DNA from: Emergomyces orientalis
Taxonomy: Eukaryota; Ascomycota; Eurotiomycetes; Onygenales; Ajellomycetaceae
Assembly: GCA_002110485.1 (NCBI GenBank)
Contig: MOWL01000088.1
Span: forward strand, 1,116,001-1,180,000
Length of the DNA stretch: 64,000 nt
Reading direction: 5' to 3'
Shown: piece after piece, positions 12,533 through 23,794 of the stretch
Numbering within the stretch: position 1 is the stretch's first letter
Layout of the letters: each line of letters starts with the position of its first letter
Position numbers and translations under genes: made by a program
The notes under the pieces: model-generated
Databases searched by the model: none
What the model saw: the letters and a program-made list of their open reading frames with translations, nothing else
Told to the model about the DNA's origin: nothing

Positions 12533-13996
12533 ATGGCCAGATCAACGATTGTCCAGGAATACGCCCCTCCGGCTCTGGCACAAACGTCGCTATCGTTGGA
12601 CCGTAAGACAGCGCATGAAGTTGAGAATGAAGCCTTCAAGCGACCAAAGGGATACACAGTGTCATGGCACGCAAATCCCGATGTCGAGCCGCATCACTTT
12701 GGCTCATCGCATCCGATGAAACCATGGCGACTCACCCTCACCAAGCAGATAGTCATGGCCTACGGCATGCACCATGCTATGGACCTGTACAAAACGCGCG
12801 AGGCGACTTATGAGGAGATGGCCGAATTCCATAGCCCGGAATATTTAGATTTCCTTCAAACTGTCATCCCATCAGATATGGACAACACAGAGCTCAACGA
12901 GCGCATCGCGGGCTTCAACTTTGGCGACGACTGCCCCATCTTCGACGGCCTCTTCAACTACTGCTCATATTACGCGGGCGGCACACTAGACGCCGCGCGG
13001 AAACTCTGCAACAACCAATCCGAAATCGCCATCAACTGGTCCGGCGGTCTCCACCACGCCAAGAAATCCGAAGCCAGTGGTTTCTGCTACATCAACGACA
13101 TTGTCCTAGGCATCCTTCAACTCCTCCGCCTCCACCCGCGCGTAATGTACATCGATATAGACGTACATCATGGCGACGGCGTCGAGCAAGCCTTCTGGTC
13201 CACAGACCGTGTCCTAACAGTTTCCTTCCACAAATACGACAAGGACAACTTCTTCCCCGGCACCGGCGGTCTGGATGACACGGGTCCCCCAAACCCTCTC
13301 AACCCAGGCGCGCACCATGCGCTCAACGTCCCCCTCCACGACGGCATAGAAGACAGCGAGTACGTCTCCCTCTTCCAATCCATCATCGGCCCATGCATCC
13401 GCACCTACCAACCCGGCGCAATCGTCCTACAATGCGGCGCAGACAGCCTCGGCTGCGACCGACTAGGCTGCTTCAACCTCAACATCCGCGCGCACGGTGC
13501 CTGCGTCGCTTACACAAAGACCTTCGGTCTCCCCACCCTTGTCGTGGGCGGGGGCGGCTACACCCCGCGCAACGTCTCGCGCCTCTGGGCGTATGAAACG
13601 GCCATCTGCATCGACGCCGCCTCTGACATAAACCCACGATTACCGGACTCCCTCCCCTTCCGGAACCATTTCAAACCAGACTGTTCGCTCTTCCCACCGC
13701 TGTCAGACATGCGCAGGCTCGAGAATCGGAACTCGAAAGCCTATCTGGAGTCTGTGACGCAAACGGTGCTAGAGCAATTGCGGTATATCAAGGGCGCGCC
13801 GAGTGTGCAAATGCGCCATATCCCGCCGGATATTATGGGCCTTCGGGAGGACGTTGAGAGAGAAATTGAGGAGGAGAAAGAGATGATGGAGGCGGAGCAG
13901 GAAGACAGGGATGGGGCGGGGAGTAGTGGGGGCAAATGGAGTCGGAGGAGGGATTTGGAGAAGGGGCTGGGAATTGGGGGGGAACTGTATACTTGA
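12533..13996 (+). CDS. hos2: Class I histone deacetylase, Hos2/HosA type
   Basis: This Zn-dependent lysine deacetylase of the nucleus is, in yeast, the catalytic subunit of the Set3 complex. A single uninterrupted exon encodes 487 residues. The N-terminus (YTVSWHANPDVEPHHFGSSH, PMKPWRLTLT) is Hos2-type rather than Rpd3-type, which begins with an RRVAYFYD-like strand. Catalytic features are the His pair H174-H175 in GGLHHAKKSE, D208-x-D210-x-H212 in YIDIDVHHGDG, QCGADSLGCDRLGCFNL, and GGGGYTPRNVSRLWAYET. The C-terminal 50 residues form an acidic/charged tail (REDVEREIEEEKEMMEAEQE) that also resembles Hos2 proteins. All expected catalytic residues are present. It is divergently transcribed from the ING gene. 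Confidence 0.95.
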   Translation: MARSTIVQEYAPPALAQTSLSLDRKTAHEVENEAFKRPKGYTVSWHANPDVEPHHFGSSHPMKPWRLTLTKQIVMAYGMHHAMDLYKTREATYEEMAEFHSPEYLDFLQTVIPSDMDNTELNERIAGFNFGDDCPIFDGLFNYCSYYAGGTLDAARKLCNNQSEIAINWSGGLHHAKKSEASGFCYINDIVLGILQLLRLHPRVMYIDIDVHHGDGVEQAFWSTDRVLTVSFHKYDKDNFFPGTGGLDDTGPPNPLNPGAHHALNVPLHDGIEDSEYVSLFQSIIGPCIRTYQPGAIVLQCGADSLGCDRLGCFNLNIRAHGACVAYTKTFGLPTLVVGGGGYTPRNVSRLWAYETAICIDAASDINPRLPDSLPFRNHFKPDCSLFPPLSDMRRLENRNSKAYLESVTQTVLEQLRYIKGAPSVQMRHIPPDIMGLREDVEREIEEEKEMMEAEQEDRDGAGSSGGKWSRRRDLEKGLGIGGELYT

Positions 13997-14200
13997 GCTC
14001 CAGAGGCAGTGAGCTTTTGTCTTTCTCCTTTCTTTCTTTCCTTGCGCTTGGGATATCTAGGTCGTTATCTTTTATTTTTTTATTTTTGTTTTGGTCCTTC
14101 TCTATTCCCCACGGTCGTCCTTTTTTTGTCTAGATTTAGGATATCTCTTTTTTTGTATAAGCTGTGGATGGGTGGCTGGATGGCTGGATGGTTTGGCATG

Positions 14201-14234
<34 letters not shown>

Positions 14235-15759
14235 GGAACTTTTCTTGACGGATCCTTTCTCCTTTCTTTTTGCTTTCCTGTTAAGAGTACCCTCTATAGT
14301 AGAATAGTAGATAAATACCGCATCGAGTTTCATTTTCGGATTTCCCATTTCTGCTCCTCCTAACAATCTCCATCCCTTTTTTCTTTCCTCTCTCTTTTTG
14401 TCATATTCTAAAAAGCACTAAGAAGCAATTTAATCCCTTTCGCCGTGAATTTGTCTTAATCTACATCAATCTGTTCGAATAAAATATATGACTTCATCCT
14501 GTGTGTCCGCCCATGTACTACTCACTGTGTTCATTTTTCATTTCTCAACCCCCTGAATTTCTTTTGATTCTCCATACTATTTTCCAAGGCTTAAGCTCAC
14601 ACTCTACTCACTAGTATTTTCTGGAAACCCCTTCTTTCGTCAATCTCTGTTATGATAAAGAGTTATTTCTATAGATAACCAAAATAAAACTATGTAAGTG
14701 ATGAATCCATACCTGCATTGTCTCGCCAGAAGTTTGAATTTTTTTGCATGTCAGTTGGGCGGTAAACCAAGCCAACTTGGCTTGCGAAAAGGATTCAAAC
14801 TTATGGCGAGGCACAGTAGCTACCTAGGTAATTGGAGATTGAAAAATGAAAAAAATGAAAAAATGGGAACCAAAAATAAATAAAAAAACAAAAGATAAAA
14901 AGATCAAAAACAACCACAGATTGTTGAAAAGTGGTTAAAAAAAATGGAAAAATAAAAATTTATCTCCTAATTGATGAAAACTGGGATTTTCCTTAGTTTT
15001 TTTTAATTTTAATTCATTTCCAGCAAAACAATTGACCAGGGGGGAATGAAAAGACAGACAGAAAAACTGCCAAAAGAAAAAGGAAAAGAGAAATCAATCG
15101 TGATTTCATGGACAATGCCCAATGCCAATGCAAATGCCGATAACAAGAACAGTAACAATAATCATCATCATCCATCATAAAAAATAAAATAAAAATAGAG
15201 GATGCTCGGAGGGAAGGTGGTGTGGTGGTGAGGGGCGGTTAGGATTTCCATGGATATTCTCTACTTCGCTTTGCTTTGCACTTTTTTCCTCTTTCCTCAC
15301 TCTTCTTCCATAGTTTTTAAAAGGAAAAAAATAAATAAAAACCCAACGATAACTCCAGAAACTCGCCCCAGCGCCGCCCGTTCTAGAAAATTTTGTCTGC
15401 TTTTCTCTCTCCCTGTGTTTTTTTTCTTTCTTCTTTCTTCTCTTGCGTAAGGAAACAAATTAGGTCGGTCGGTAGGTGGTGGGCAGCTAGGAATATTTCG
15501 GATGGGACGGCCGGCAACAATGTTTATGTAGGTGAGGTTTCCAGATAATTCGCACACGGTCCAGTTTATCGTTGGAGTGTTGGGTTTAGCTAATGATATG
15601 AAAGATTATGCATGATCTGAAAGGTTTAGCAACGGGCGCTAAGATTCTCAAGGCAGGGTTGTATATAGATTTGAGAAATAGGTTGGAAAAAAAAAGGAAA
15701 AAGCGAAGAGCAGGGCCCAAGTAAAGCGAGAGGGGGGGGAAATCGGCCCCTTTTCTTTA
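13997..15759. other. Long AT-rich spacer, no gene seen
   Basis: This 1.76 kb lies between the 3' ends of the deacetylase and oxysterol-binding protein genes. It contains a (TGGATGGC)-like run at 14164-14192, a T20 homopolymer at 14214-14233, many short A/T tracts and C/T-rich segments. No coding signature or RNA gene was found. Confidence 0.5.
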
Positions 15760-17969
15760 TTAACCTCGCGCATCAACGAATTCATCATTGTCTGAAGCGG
15801 CGGAATCCCGTCTGTGCAGCGAGCGGGTTTGTGTGGGACTTATTGTGGCTTGGAGCGGTGTCATGATATTTGACATGTCTAGTGCATGATAACTTGTGGA
15901 GGCGGGGGCTTGGAAGTGGGTGTCACCCTGGCCGTCTCCACCCAGGATATCCATGGAGCCTGCTGAGGTCCCTGTGCCCGGTTTCAGGACCTTGTTCTCA
16001 TCGGCATGCGTGTTGCCGCTAGCCTGACTAAAATCTATGAGATTGTCATTATGTTTTTGGGTGGTTGGCACTGTTGTTGTCGTCGTTGTTCCCGGTTGGC
16101 CTGATGAGGAGACGGTTTCCTTCTTTGATCGTGATGAGAAATGAGGTGGTATCTCGAATTGACAGGAAGGCTTTTGCCCGGGTAGAATAGCTGCAACAGA
16201 TAGGATCTGTTGTTCGGCCATAGGCGGGTTGTGTGGGTCTCTATTGGGTAAAATGGTCAGATAAAAGAGAAAACAGGATGTAAGAGCTAATTGGGGAGGT
16301 TTTCTGCATACATTTTCGCATTCAATATCCACTCAAGATCCTCCTCACCTTCCTCAGATCCCCCCGGCCCGCCTTGAACTTGACGGAAAAGTTTCGGCCG
16401 CCATTCAACTCCATCTTCCATTCTCTTCGATGCCTCGACCCGCTGCATGTCTTCAATCTTAGATTTCTCTTCCGTGGCAAGGTCATGGTTCCTAGCAATT
16501 AGCGCTTGGACAGTTTTATTCCAAAGATTTTGCGATTCACGTGGCTCCTGCTCCTCAATTGGTCTGACGAGAGGAGGCGTGTGCTTTGCATTCGTCGCGT
16601 TGAAAAGAAGCTCCTTTTGGCCAGTCTGCGTGCTCTGTTAGTCACAAAACATGAGCAAAGGGGGAGGGAAATAGATGTATGCATGTATGCACATACAGCA
16701 ACATTTTTTATGAACATCTCACCGTTCCAAAGCCCCGATAGCTCATAAAGAATCTCACCAGTTTTGTCATCTTTTATGGACCCCCCTATGGCATTGTAGG
16801 TTCCAGAAAAATAACCTTTGGTTTTGAACTCTATGTCTGCGGACAAATTGTTCTCGGGGCATCTCACGACGCTATGATCTCCTAGCTCATACTTCATCTT
16901 TCCCCACAGGATACCTCGAGCATACATATTCGGTTGCGTAACGATACTGCAAAATTAGGTGATCGTTAGCAAACAAAGGTATATATAGGCGCCAGGATTT
17001 AACATTTTAGCATACTATCTTTCACCCTTCCCGGGTTCTCCCCTATTCAGGAAGGATAATATTGCTATTCCTTCCATCATACTGGCAGCTGAATTCCCTA
17101 GAAATTTACTCCGCGGCTTCAGCGTACCATCGATTCGTATGTGGTGTTCAGGGGCCATGAAAAAGTAGCTCGACTTGGGGGGATGGTGGCAAGTTTGCTC
17201 GGAAATATAGTAGCTGCGAGTGCCATCCTCGTAATCCCAATAACATGTAAACGTTTCACCCAGAATCGGATTCAATGGCTTTTTAACACCTCTAGCAAAA
17301 ATTCGCCCAAATAGAATCGCATTAGCCACAGAAATCTATTTTGCTGAAGGAAAATATCCAGATATCAGTTTCAGGACGTACGAAGGTCTTATGTGCCATC
17401 CACTAAGGTAGAATTTAACCACGGACACAAATCTTTGGACAGGGTCGTCGATCTCTGGCATTGGAAGTAGCGTTTCGGGGTGGGCCATGAAGCTGTTCAT
17501 AGTTTGATTTCCGTTAGCAATTTGCTTGTTCTTCCTCCGGAGTATAAAGTTATAGATAAATCCAGCAACGCACTTTGTGATTCGCTCCAGCATTGACCGA
17601 GGTTCTAATATGAAGGTAGGAAGCGTGACTCTGCCCAGGTCCGCACCCGGCCGCAATTGCGAAATTATATGAGTCAGGACTAGACAATTAATCCAAGAAA
17701 ATACAAGAATCAGTATCTAGAATTTTTTACAAATCAAATTGCATGTCCTGCGGAGAGGAGGCGTGGGCCCCGCCGGGGGGGGGGGGGGGGGATTTGTGGA
17801 AGCCATAATCAAAATTTTACTCTCGAATGGACTTACCATTCCCCTGCTCCGGCTCTACCACTGTCTCATCCTCTGCATTGGGGGAAGAGGCTTCGCTCGA
17901 CTCATCGAAGGACGACACGCTATCTACATTGACCACAAGTTGCGAGAAGAAAGTATTGTTAGCAGTCAT
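15760..17969 (-). CDS. Oxysterol-binding protein, Kes1/Osh4-like with C-terminal extension
   Basis: This lipid-transfer protein probably exchanges sterol and PI4P between membranes. Seven exons on the minus strand join in frame: 17837-17969, 17574-17679, 17382-17492, 17016-17291, 16697-16946, 16312-16634, 15760-16240, giving 559 residues. The ORD covers most of it, with RPGADLGRVTLPTFILEPRS, MAHPETLLPMPEIDDP, SGVKKPLNPILGE and the signature EQTCHHPP at 147-154. There is no PH or ankyrin domain. A tail of about 165 residues rich in Ser/Thr/Gln (TTTTTTVPTTQ) ends in DNDEFVDARG. The start at 17969 is the ATG nearest the conserved domain; the frame stays open to an ATG at 18119, which would add 50 residues including a hydrophobic stretch. 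The intron 17493-17573 is 81 nt and has no in-frame stop. Confidence 0.88.
17775..17791. repeat. G17 homopolymer in intron 1 of the oxysterol-binding protein gene
   Basis: Seventeen consecutive G on the plus strand fall in the intron 17680-17836. In the pre-mRNA this is a C tract upstream of the acceptor. It is likely to be length-variable and prone to sequencing error. Confidence 0.9.
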
Positions 17970-20756
17970 TTCTGCAAGTAGCGCTATATAGTGCGGCTGG
18001 AGGTTCTGGTATATATATAAGGAGAACAAAGCAGTGGCAATTATATAGACTTCGGGAGGTTCATGACGCACTATTTTTGGAAGACCGAGAACGGCTCTGG
18101 TGGTGAGTATGGTGGCCATGCTGATGGACCAAAGGGATCTTTGGGAGCATCACGGCAATCTTCCTTTTCTATCCCTTTCTATCCCTTTTCTTCTTTCTTC
18201 TCTTTTTTTTTCCCCTTCCGTTTTTAAATTTAGCGCTATTTTTTTGGTCAATATTTTTTATTTTATTTTAATAAGCTCGTCTTCGGAGTTTCTCTTGGGG
18301 AATTCCGGTGGGAAAATGGACGTAGGAAAAGAAAGAAAGAAGCTGCAGGATTTTTGGCAGGTCAAGGCATCGAAAACAATGGTGAATATATGAACCCAGG
18401 TGGAATGCTACTATTAGGGTGCGGATTGGCAGAAAAGGTGGGAATTGGGAGTGAATTTAAGTAGTATGTAAAAAACAAAGCTCTGTGGGCCTGGAATGGA
18501 ATAAAAAATAATACAGAGCAAGATTAAGCAAGGTAGGGGGCGCTCTTGGATAGGCTACTACCGGCACAGCAGGGTTTAACATTCAGCATCCAACCAACCC
18601 CCGGGACACAAAGGAGAGAAGAAAGCAGATAGGGCAGACAAAGGATACAGCGTCACAGGTTAACTGATATGCTGAGTGTTGGGGAGTTTACAAGAAGCAG
18701 AAAACAGAAGCACAAAAAAAAAAATGAGTCCGTGGTTGTGGCCCCCGGGTCAGGTTGTAGAAACTCAGGCAAGTATGACGGAGCGCCCAATGTTTGTGCG
18801 CCAAGCAGAAACGTCAGCGAAACCCACGACGATTTGTTGAGTTCTGTTGGTTTTTAGTTCCAGTTGCATTTGCCCGCCGGAACTCTTCTGTCGACCTAAG
18901 TCCGCAAGGTTAAAATAGCTGTGGCTTGTTGGTTAGGGTTAGGCGCTTTCTGGAAGATCTGGATTTTCCCGCTCCGTACGGATTAGCCTGCAGGTCGTTG
19001 CGTCTTGGTTAATATCTTTATTATCTTACCTTACTGTGGATTAAAGGGAATTTCTCGACCCCTCCCCTCCCCTCTCTCTCACCCCTCCTCAACCCTGCAC
19101 ATCTCTTGTTTTCCCGCCTCGCTTTACCCCCGCTAGCGGCCCCGCTAAGAGAAGAAACTCCACCTTGTACTGTACCTCGTTCGGTTACGGTCCATGGGTG
19201 TGTGCGATTACTTGTTGGGCTGCCAGGCGGTGGAAGCAGTTCCTTGGAACTAGAAAACACCCCCCACGCTTCTACTCTATTCCTCCACTTTCCACTGTTT
19301 TTTTGATTGATCTGGAACTGGCCTTCACTCCTCTATCAAAATCCACGTTCTACATTTACTTATTGTCTTCTCGGATTTTACCATATTTTACTCTATGTCT
19401 CTGGATTTGTGCGCAATGTGGAAGGGGCGGGGGAAGAAGGGGGGAACAGTGGAGAAGATGATCACCCGTATCTGAGAATCCACAATTTGAAGCGTATGCA
19501 ACAAGTTTTGCTTCCTGATAATGATGGTTACATGTTACTACTCTTACTGGAACATGGCGGAATCTGGAACTGTGAAGCTCATGGTTGGGAATGGCCTCAA
19601 TCAATGGCTTTCGGGAATCCCAGGCAGCGAACAGATATTTCTGGCGCGGGTTGACTAAATTCAAATACCAGGCAAATTTGCATGCTAGAAGAAACCTGGA
19701 AATTCTATTACTGCGAAGACACCATTTAAAGAGAGAAGCTGCCACTGGTGAAAATGGGAGGTCTTTGACGGTTTACTAGCCAATATGGAATTGGATTACT
19801 CTCAAAAACAGTTCTGTGTATGTGAGAGATAGGCACAGAGGCTAAATACAATATACCTGAGACATTACCCGGGGAGTTATCAACAGCCAAAGTCAACAGA
19901 AACGTAGGACAAACAGGCACTGCTAGTGTCAAATGCATCGCAAAGTCTCCATAGACGTGGAGGAGGAGAAGGAGATCAAAAGGCTTTCGGAAAAACCAGA
20001 TGTTTATCATGTCTTCTGCACCATCACTACGCCACCAAATCCGAATCCGAATCCGAATCCAAACACCCCTAACGCAGCACTGGGATGATTCTATGTGGGC
20101 TGGCTCAGTTTATTCAAGAAGAACTTCAAGCCAGAAATCTCCAGATGACAGAGCATTGTGAAAACCAAGAGGTTACACGACCACAAACCTTGAAACTTGA
20201 ATGAGCTCGAACGCGCTGCAAATTATCCTCAACCAGAGTTTTCAAACTGCCTCTGAATATCCAGGAGCTTTCAAAACAGCAGTTTGTATATCTGAAATAC
20301 CGGGCAATGTTTCTGGATCTCTGGGCCTTGAATCTTTGTCATAATAGCTCGCAGTCAACGTAGCCAAAAAGGTCGCTATTTGCCTCCCCCATTGTTTCAT
20401 TTCAAAACTTACTTCGATCCCGAGCGGGAAATTGAACAAGCTCCAGGGCTCTCGCAATCCACCCTCAAAGGGGACAATGTCTCATATTTTGCAAGTGCGA
20501 GTCTGCTATATCATTCTGATGCTACTCTGTGAGTTTGAGCCTGGAAATTGCTACAACAAGCCATACCTAGGTACTTGATGCCAAGATATTTGTCGCCGGA
20601 AAGAGCCACCCCCTATTTATTTTGCAGGCTTGCGGGGATTAAAATCTCTATCTAATTTATCACCTGGGTAAGTTAACTACCTAAGTCTCTTGCTATTTTG
20701 CTGTGTGCATGGTCGGTCACACGACCAACATGTAGTTATTTTCCACCCCCCCGTTA
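17970..20756. other. Long spacer, 2.8 kb, mostly featureless
   Basis: The left part is upstream of the oxysterol-binding protein gene and contains T- and C/T-rich tracts (18160-18250, 19050-19100). The right part is upstream of the deacetylase. No complete gene was found. A short minus-strand coding echo of the DUF3605 protein lies at 19771-19797 and is listed separately. Confidence 0.5.
19771..19797 (-). pseudogene. Short relic resembling the start of the DUF3605 domain
   Basis: On the minus strand the peptide NPIPYWLVN is encoded. The same PIPYWLVN occurs at the start of the DUF3605 domain of the gene 3 kb to the right (about 22786-22809), with different third-codon bases. Downstream codons do not continue the similarity. 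This may be a small leftover of a duplicated copy or coincidence. Confidence 0.3.
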
Positions 20757-21662
20757 ATGCCCCTCATGTCTGCTCTCCCGGTCATAATAATAATCGTAGG
20801 AGTAATACCTCCCCTGTACTTTATCTACAAACCCCCCACGCTCCTAATTCACTACTTCCAACGCCGCTGGCCTGATATCCTCTGGCTCGCGCCACCACCA
20901 CCACCACCATCACCACCATCATCATCCTCAACCACCAACAGAACCAACAAAAACCAAATAATAGCACTAACAATTGACGACGGACCCAGTCCCTACACCT
21001 CTGAAATCCTTCAAATCCTCAAAGCCAATGATTCAACCGCCACATTCTTCCTCATCGGTTCTAACATCACCAACACAAAGACCGACCCAAGCACAGGCAG
21101 AGGCACAGGTACAGGCACAGGTACAGGCACAGGTACAGGCACAGGTACAGGCACAGGTACAGGCACAGAAACAGAAACACTCCACAACCTCCTCCACGCC
21201 GGTAACGAACTGGCCAACCATGCCATGCACGACGAGCCATCCTGGCGCCTCGCGGATGCAGAGCTCACCATGCAGATAAAAGCCGTCGAGCAGAAAATAC
21301 AGCATATCTACAACTCTGCATATGACAGTGATGTACCCTCACTATCAGCAGCGCCAACACCACCACGGTACTTCCGCCCAGGCTCCGGTTTCTTCACCAC
21401 ACGCATGCGGCGCGCCCTAGCTACGCTGAATTACAGGCTCGTGCTGGGCAGCGTCTATCCGCATGATGCGCAGATCCCCTTCTGGCGTGTCAATGCGCAT
21501 CATGTCCTTGACATGGTGAAGCCTGGCGCCATTGTCATTTGCCATGATGGGAGGAGTTGGACGGCGCCGATGCTACGTAAGGTGCTGCCTGAGTTGAAGA
21601 GGAGGGGATATCGGGTTGTTACTGTTACGGAGTTGCTGAGGGAATATCGTTTAGGTGAATAG
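20757..21662 (+). CDS. Polysaccharide deacetylase (NodB domain) with Gly-Thr repeat
   Basis: This carbohydrate esterase family 4-type protein probably de-N-acetylates chitin or a related polymer. One exon encodes 301 residues. A hydrophobic N-terminal segment (LPVIIIIVGVIPPLYFIY, residues 7-24) suggests a signal anchor; a poly-Pro/Ser spacer (46-58) follows. The NodB domain has motif 1 ALTIDDGPS (70-78, Asp pair D74-D75), motif 2 NHAMHDEPS (H155, H158) and motif 3 RPGSGFF. Its later part ends CHDGRSWTAPMLRKVLPEL and VVTVTELL. Between motif 1 and motif 2 sit eleven Gly-Thr units (116-137) encoded by a 12-bp minisatellite, an unusual insertion in this fold. The substrate and location are inferred. 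Confidence 0.85.
   Translation: MPLMSALPVIIIIVGVIPPLYFIYKPPTLLIHYFQRRWPDILWLAPPPPPPSPPSSSSTTNRTNKNQIIALTIDDGPSPYTSEILQILKANDSTATFFLIGSNITNTKTDPSTGRGTGTGTGTGTGTGTGTGTGTGTETETLHNLLHAGNELANHAMHDEPSWRLADAELTMQIKAVEQKIQHIYNSAYDSDVPSLSAAPTPPRYFRPGSGFFTTRMRRALATLNYRLVLGSVYPHDAQIPFWRVNAHHVLDMVKPGAIVICHDGRSWTAPMLRKVLPELKRRGYRVVTVTELLREYRLGE
21102..21167 (+). repeat. In-frame minisatellite inside the deacetylase gene
   Basis: Alternating GGCACA and GGTACA hexamers give eleven hexamers (5.5 copies of a 12-bp unit), encoding (Gly-Thr)11. Both codons for each residue alternate regularly, showing growth by the 12-bp unit and not the hexamer. The repeat length is a multiple of 3, so length changes would keep the frame. 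Confidence 0.95.
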
Positions 21663-21762
21663 TAAAATCCCATTTCAGAATATACAGCTCGGAGAGTTGA
21701 GAGTCTATGTTATAATGTCTACTTCTATATGTGGCAAACGCCTAAAGTCATAAAATCGAAAA

Positions 21763-22926
21763 TCATACATCGTTAACGGGTACATCGCCATTGGTGACCT
21801 GATGAAGGAATGCCGGATCGGCCTGGTATAGCATAACGTGGAAGTGCTCAATGGCATGGACGGATTTGAGAGACTTCCAGTTTTTAAACCAGATAACCTG
21901 TTATGTTGATGATTGTTAGCAAAAAGAAACCTCGGTTTACCGTTTTAGACGAGAGGGGCAGAGGGAGAAACCAAAAAGGTGAAAGGGATGGGGAAAGAGT
22001 AAGTGAATTAGAAAGGGATAAATATTTTGTCTCGCACACCTTCTCAGCTGGCATTCGAGATCGAAACGTTTTACCAACAAACTCATCAATCTCTCTTCTC
22101 ATGCGCGGAGTTAAGTCATCTGTGGCAGGGTCATCTTCTAATTCAAATTTGGTCCAGACGACGAGGTGGACGACGTCCTTTTCAACCCCATACGGCCAGT
22201 CGTTGTAGAGGATTTTGATGTCATCTATATAGCACAGAAAATTTTTGAGGTTAGAGCTCAAGTCAGTAAGGAAAGAGAACGCATTTCTGTATGTCTCCAA
22301 GTCGGCGAGAGAATGAGAATGAATATGAAAAATATGAAAATGCCAGGGAAAAAAGGGGGGTATAAGCAAACCCGGATGCTCAAATGGCCTCGTCCCCCTA
22401 GGTTCTAAATCACCCACCCAACCCAGCCTCCTTTGAACGACAAAATCCAGGACGGAACCATATATAGCTTTAATCTTTGTAATATACTCCAAATACCTCC
22501 TCAAATCCGACGGCACGCGCTGAAAAAGATGTATTTGATTCGATCCTAAATTTTAACTCTGGTATATTAGCGCTCGTTTCTTAAACGACTTGTTTAACAA
22601 TATCACCCCCTTTTTGCCACTGATTTACTGGGCAAAGAAGAGAAATACCTACCAACTATCGACTTCACCAACTCCCAGCTCTGCCGCTGATACTGCGCAT
22701 CGGGCAGAGAAAGACACTGTATAGATTTCTGAGGTAGATTGCGAAGGTACTCTGGACATTCAGAGGGCCATTGTGATTGGGGAACGTTGACGAGCCAGTA
22801 AGGGATGGGTTCTGGTACTGCAACTGCAACTTTCTCATCGACAGCTGTAGTCGTATCTAACGGCGCGATAAGGGCGGATAGAGGTTCTGTAACCAAGGGA
22901 GGAGCGTCGTCGAGGTGAGGCATCAT
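21763..22926 (-). CDS. DUF3605 family protein
   Basis: The family is fungal and of unknown biochemical function. Four exons on the minus strand join in frame: 22653-22926, 22372-22545, 22040-22224, 21763-21897, giving 255 residues. The first part is a variable Ala/Pro/Val-rich leader, then PIPYWLVNVPQSQWPSECP. The second exon carries HLFQRVPSDLRRYLEYI and YGSVLDFVVQRRLGW, the third DDIKILYNDWPYGVEKDVVH, LVVWTKFELEDDP and LTPRMRREIDEFV, and the fourth VIWFKNWKSLKSV and HAIEHFHVML. These blocks are characteristic of DUF3605. Two adjacent ATGs, 22926 and 22923, are possible starts. It is convergent with the polysaccharide deacetylase, only 100 bp from its stop. Function cannot be stated. Confidence 0.85.
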
Positions 22927-23794
22927 CGATAGCCGGGGGCTTTGACAATAGTTGGCAGTCTGGCAATTTAAATATACGATGCGTGGAATGAAATATTCTG
23001 AGCCGTGATCGTGTGGCAACAAATTAGCAGAGAGGTCCGACTGTTAAGCTAAATCCCCATATCTCTTCCGCGCACTCGGGCTTTTGAATGTTGTTTCATA
23101 TAGGCGCGTGCGTGTCGGGGAGAAAACAAGGAAAATTTTATATATTTATACGAAGCTTTATAAGCCTTCGCTGGGCGACGGCTTCGATGGCTTATAAAGC
23201 TTCATATAATTATGCCCTGAAGCTTATCGGCCCGCCAAAAAAAAAAAAAAACCCCGCCACAAGCTGAACTTGGGTTCTATAGGTCCATCCCACCACTGGA
23301 GCTGCCATCATTTCTCAATAGATAAACTTTTTTTTAAAAGCTGCATTTCAATGTTGTAGAATGAATGGGCAAACGTTTAGCAGTGTATTTTAAGGGTTCA
23401 GGCACATACTCTATCATGACCTCGCAGAAATAAGCGGCTGATAGGCTTACTGGAATGATGGAGCTTTGGGGCTAGGAGATTGAGATCCTTGCTCCAACTT
23501 TACTAGCTACCTTTCCACATCTGCTAGTGTCCAACTACTGGCTGCTGTTCGAACTAACAACTGGCATTTACAAGTGTGAAAAGTATTAGCCCTCCGGGAT
23601 ATCCCCAATGACAATAAACATCGTCTTGAGAACGTAGATGGTCTCAGGAATTCGGCATACCCAGAACCATATGAACCCATAGAATTGTACTGGTGGTATA
23701 TATCTATACATGCACAATATTAAAATCATTCTAAAGAAGCTCCTGCTGCTCAGAAGTCAGCCAGTCGATCTTAACCCACCCCTTCAAACCATAG
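22927..23794. other. Spacer upstream of DUF3605 gene and downstream of nicotinamidase
   Basis: This holds the DUF3605 promoter and the nicotinamidase 3' region. The notable content is a long inverted repeat at 23152-23203. A run of A lies near 23240-23253. No gene was recognised. Confidence 0.5.
23152..23203. repeat. Inverted repeat, 15-bp perfect arms, 22-bp loop
   Basis: GAAGCTTTATAAGCC at 23152-23166 is exactly reverse-complemented at 23189-23203. Pairing extends outward by nine more positions with two mismatches, into TATA-like flanks. The loop holds GCCTTCG/CGACGGCTTCG-like short complementarity. It could be a transcribed hairpin, a cruciform, or the fused ends of a lost small transposon; it lies about 230 bp upstream of the DUF3605 ATG. 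Confidence 0.9.

Noticed and set aside
18931..18943. GGTTAGGGTTAGG, telomere-like
   Set aside because: Fewer than two full TTAGGG units; not enough for an interstitial telomere.
20974..21279. Gln-Ala/Val repeat frame and Cys-Thr repeat frames in the deacetylase region
   Set aside because: These are out-of-frame readings of the 12-bp minisatellite in the NodB gene.
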